Positions 61,291 to 64,000 of a stretch of 64,000 nt of DNA are shown here, one piece after another (the stretch's first letter is position 1; each line of letters begins with the position of its first letter). The position numbers and the translations under genes were made by a program. The notes beneath the pieces are model-generated. The model made no database searches and was not told the origin of the DNA. It saw only the letters and a list, made by a program, of their open reading frames with translations. Origin of the DNA: Apostichopus japonicus (lineage: Eukaryota; Echinodermata; Holothuroidea; Aspidochirotida; Stichopodidae); assembly GCF_037975245.1 (NCBI RefSeq), contig NC_092563.1:14496001-14560000 (forward strand). Direction: 5' to 3'.

Positions 61291-62467
61291 TGTATATATT
61301 AGGTACGTAATTAGCCGCAATTAGCCGTAATTAGCCGCAATTTGAACAGCAACAAAAATAGTCGTTATGAAAACGGGATCAGATTTTGGTTTCGACACAT
61401 CATCGTGCGCAACAAAAGTCAAGTTGTTCCAACTGTAAACCGAACGATAAATGACAAAGGGTAGTGATATCGGTATTCTTTAATTCTTCTGAGCTGGGCA
61501 AGAAAGATGATGTATCTGGGCGAAGAAGGCGTACAAATTATGTTCAAGGAAGTCGTTTTCACGACAAAGTTTATATAAGAAAGAGCAAATATGATTTCAG
61601 CAGGAGAGGTAGTGCTGAACATGGAACCGGCCACGTTCCCGGTTTGATAGCGATGGCATCACCCTTTACTCTGCAACGAGCTCTCAGTTGGGGAAGTATT
61701 TTACCCAACATTGAGTAGTATCCATTCAACCAATTTCAGGGACAGAATTACCCGTGGCAATTAACCTAATGGCAACTCTACGACATTGTATGCACAACCA
61801 GTAGGCCTATAGTAGTCTTCGCTGTTCAAATTGATCGCAGGCGAAATTGTCTAGTTTAGCAAATATTTAACCAACATTGGTTGGATGTACACACGTACCA
61901 ATGATGTTGCCAAAGGCATTTATTTTTTTGCTCATGGCAATTTTAAAGCGAAGAAAGTTTCCTGATGTCATACAGATTGCATGTAAGAAAGGAAATAATA
62001 CTTTCAGAATGATGAAACGTAACGAACAAAATCAGGTCACAGGAAAACATTATAGTTTATTTTGGCCATTGTTCATATATGAGCAGATGTGTCCGCTACA
62101 TTTTTATGGTTCTCCGATTTATTATTTTAACATTCTTCAGTCACTGGTCCCAGCTGTTTCCTATCCGACTAAACATTTAGTTTATAGGGATGACTTAAGT
62201 CACAAAATTATTTTATAATGCGTTGTAGATCATTAGAAAATCACTGCTGCAAGTTCAGGTTGCTTTTCTAAACAAATATTAATTTTTGAGGAAAGATCCT
62301 TTAAACATTTAAGGGTCATCAATAAAAGTGCTTAGCCTAACACAGAGACCATAACAGATGAACTCCTCGGATGCAACACAAGGGCTCAAAGGTAAAAACA
62401 TAAAGAGTTCCATGGCCTCCAGTAACATGTTTACTGTGCATTACCAATCGGCAAGGGACACATAGTG

Positions 62468-62468
<1 letters not shown>

Positions 62469-62502
<34 letters not shown>
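62469..62502. repeat. TA microsatellite
   Basis: Pure TA array. Copy A at the same point (39352-39362) has only a few TA units, so it expanded after duplication. Confidence 0.95.
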
Positions 62503-62506
<4 letters not shown>

Positions 62507-63813
62507 CCAGGGGTTCTCAATTGCTCACACGAAGTGAAAGAACATGTTTTCGTTGAATTATTAGAATTTGCAAAACTTTGTACTAACATTGGGCGTGCAC
62601 CGAGGAGCCGACGTCAGAGTCAAATTCAAGTTAAAAGTAGCATAACAGAGAAATTGCATATTTTAAAGGTGAATATGTTGAAAACCAGAGTATAGTTATG
62701 GCTTTCGTTTCCAGCCCTCGTTGTATCTGTTGTCTTGAACTATGACATATCAAGGCTAAAATTCTGCCTCAAGTGGCCCTTTCAACACGTTACTCAAGAC
62801 AAACTTGTTGAATACAGTACTGTCGCACACTGTAGCAATGCACAACCCTTATTTCCTTTCATATATGCAATCTGTATAATTATACCCACATCAAGTACCG
62901 CGAATTTAACTATTATGTGGAACAAAAGCGAAATGTTTCTCTCTGGATCATATTGATTCTCTGTTGTTCTCTGACATCTGAGGCTCATCACTGAAAGTGA
63001 CTGGACTACTAAGTTCAACACTGCAGACTATTAGGTCAGTCCCTCTAATGCAACCAAAACGTCAACATTAAAACATAAGATTTTAACGACCTCAGGTAAC
63101 ATGTTTGCAAATGTATTACAAATTTGTCAAGGACAAATGGCGTTGACTGTCATCCAAGGTACGTGGCCTGCTGTTTATATGAAGTTTAAAGAACATCTTT
63201 TGGTTAAGAATTTACAAAATAATGGGCTAAAACTATAACTGAAGAGCCGACATCACCATGCATCAATTTAGCGGCCTTAAAGGATGACTCCAGAAATTTA
63301 GAATATTATAACGCTTGAAAATCTTGAAACCAAGAAAAGCCATATACACGTCACTATTTTGCTTTCTTCTTTCTCTTAGCCTTCTCTTTTCTCCAAGACC
63401 TAAAGTCATCCTTCAACACCATGGTAACCAACATTGTCGGTTGATGTATGAGCCTATCGGTGAACAATAGTATGACGGTGCATTACAGTCACCAACTCAC
63501 ATGGTCAAAATTTATTCGTTTAATATTTCATCACTTTCTCACAAAATATCATTTACACTAGGTAGTCCTAAATTCGTTCGGGTCCTAATTTCGTTCACCT
63601 CGTCTGATTGTGCAACGGATATGAAAGGGGAAAAAACGAGCGTAGGCCTGTTTATATTCCCAACGACTGAATTACATGCACGCGCACAAACCGATAACAT
63701 CACTAAACGCCACGCGAAGCATCGAGCACGTGGTAAACAAATCCATCCGGCTAAACGTATGTTTCTTCACTTTCTATATAAACTCAAAACAAAATAGTCT
63801 AGTTCACAGGTCA

Positions 63814-64000
63814 GGCGCGTAGCCAGGAATTTTCAAAGGGAGGGGTGAACCTGTATGCAAACTATCAGAGCCGTATCTATGGATCTGCAAACTATCTAAG
63901 CGTAGCGCCACCATAAGTTGCGCGAGCGTACAAGAAAATTTTGGCCGAAAAAGCCTCCCAGATCGCTGGAAATGGCACTTCCCAGGCCTTTTAAGATGCA
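63814..64000. repeat. Dispersed repeat at the window edge (partial)
   Basis: Begins CAGGCGCGTAGCCAGGAATT and continues with AGCGCCACCATAAGTTGCGC. The change to high GC and CpG content and the GCGTAGCCAGGA start resemble the ends of transposon-derived repeats I have seen in marine invertebrate DNA. It is cut by the window end, so its class is open. Confidence 0.4.

Larger units (their letters stand above)
41811..62967 (+). repeat. Segmental duplication, copy B (21.2 kb)
   Basis: Second copy of 12511-39830 in direct orientation. It lacks the nested transposons and TATC array of A but gains about 6.3 kb with HYR exons and minisatellites (49440-55760) and a LINE/R1 block (about 56290-58960). Where both copies retain sequence, intron and exon similarity is high. 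Confidence 0.93.
61183..63813. other. Gene B 3-prime region and gene-free stretch
   Basis: 61183-62967 is the counterpart of 38069-39830. A TA array at 62469-62502 is absent from A apart from a short CATATATATCACC. After 62967 the sequence is unique. The open frame at 63501-63797 shows no domain, and no gene is supported. Confidence 0.6.

Noticed and set aside
63501-63797. 98-codon frame near the right edge
   Set aside because: No domain, signal peptide or splice partner is visible, and composition is ordinary. It cannot be supported as a gene.

Overview
This is a eukaryotic, intron-rich, AT-rich window, almost certainly from a marine invertebrate animal. The evidence is spliced exons with consensus GT/AG borders, HYR, Calx-beta and C-type lectin modules, non-LTR retrotransposons, foldback DNA elements and very many micro- and minisatellites. 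The domain mix (HYR + Calx-beta + C-type lectin) favours a deuterostome such as an echinoderm, but the species cannot be fixed from the sequence. There is no prokaryotic signal.

Layout. 1-12510: no convincing gene; it holds a 1.14-kb tandem duplication (1213-3487), a 432-bp MITE with a 6-bp target duplication (8424-8855), a long CAT trinucleotide array (9611-10122), TA arrays, a tRNA-derived SINE and a dispersed repeat called R1 here. 12511-39830 and 41811-62967: two tandem, same-strand copies (A and B) of one segmental duplication, each with one multi-exon gene for a secreted modular protein. 39831-41810 is the spacer. 62968-64000 is gene-poor and ends in a dispersed repeat.

Gene A (exons 14545-38068) can be assembled into a 583-residue protein: signal peptide, two tandem copies of a roughly 145-residue module I do not recognise, a short linker, one Calx-beta domain and a C-terminal C-type lectin domain with EPN and WND motifs. 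Gene B (43864-61182) has the same plan but carries four extra one-exon HYR domains, plus a broken fifth, between the unknown modules and Calx-beta. The joins between domain units, and between the two halves of Calx-beta and of the lectin domain, are all phase 1; only the join inside each unknown module is phase 2. The HYR cassette can therefore be present or absent without changing frame. Where B has HYR exons, A has an uninterrupted 1.4-kb TATC array. B also has a 4-bp deletion in its first Calx-beta exon; with the best splice donor this breaks the frame, but a GT exactly 4 bp downstream would restore it.

Mobile DNA explains most of the remaining A/B difference, because each copy serves as the empty site for the other. 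Intron 11 of gene A, inside the lectin domain, holds a three-level nest: a TIR element with a decayed protein-coding region, invaded by a TTTACC-rich foldback element, itself invaded by a complete two-ORF Jockey-like LINE. Intron 1 of A holds a foldback element with CGATAAACCATG motifs and another composite inverted-repeat insertion. B carries a decayed CR1-like LINE inserted in a copy of R1. The two genes probably encode paralogous secreted or extracellular-matrix lectins, possibly for recognition or adhesion; that role is inferred from domains only.
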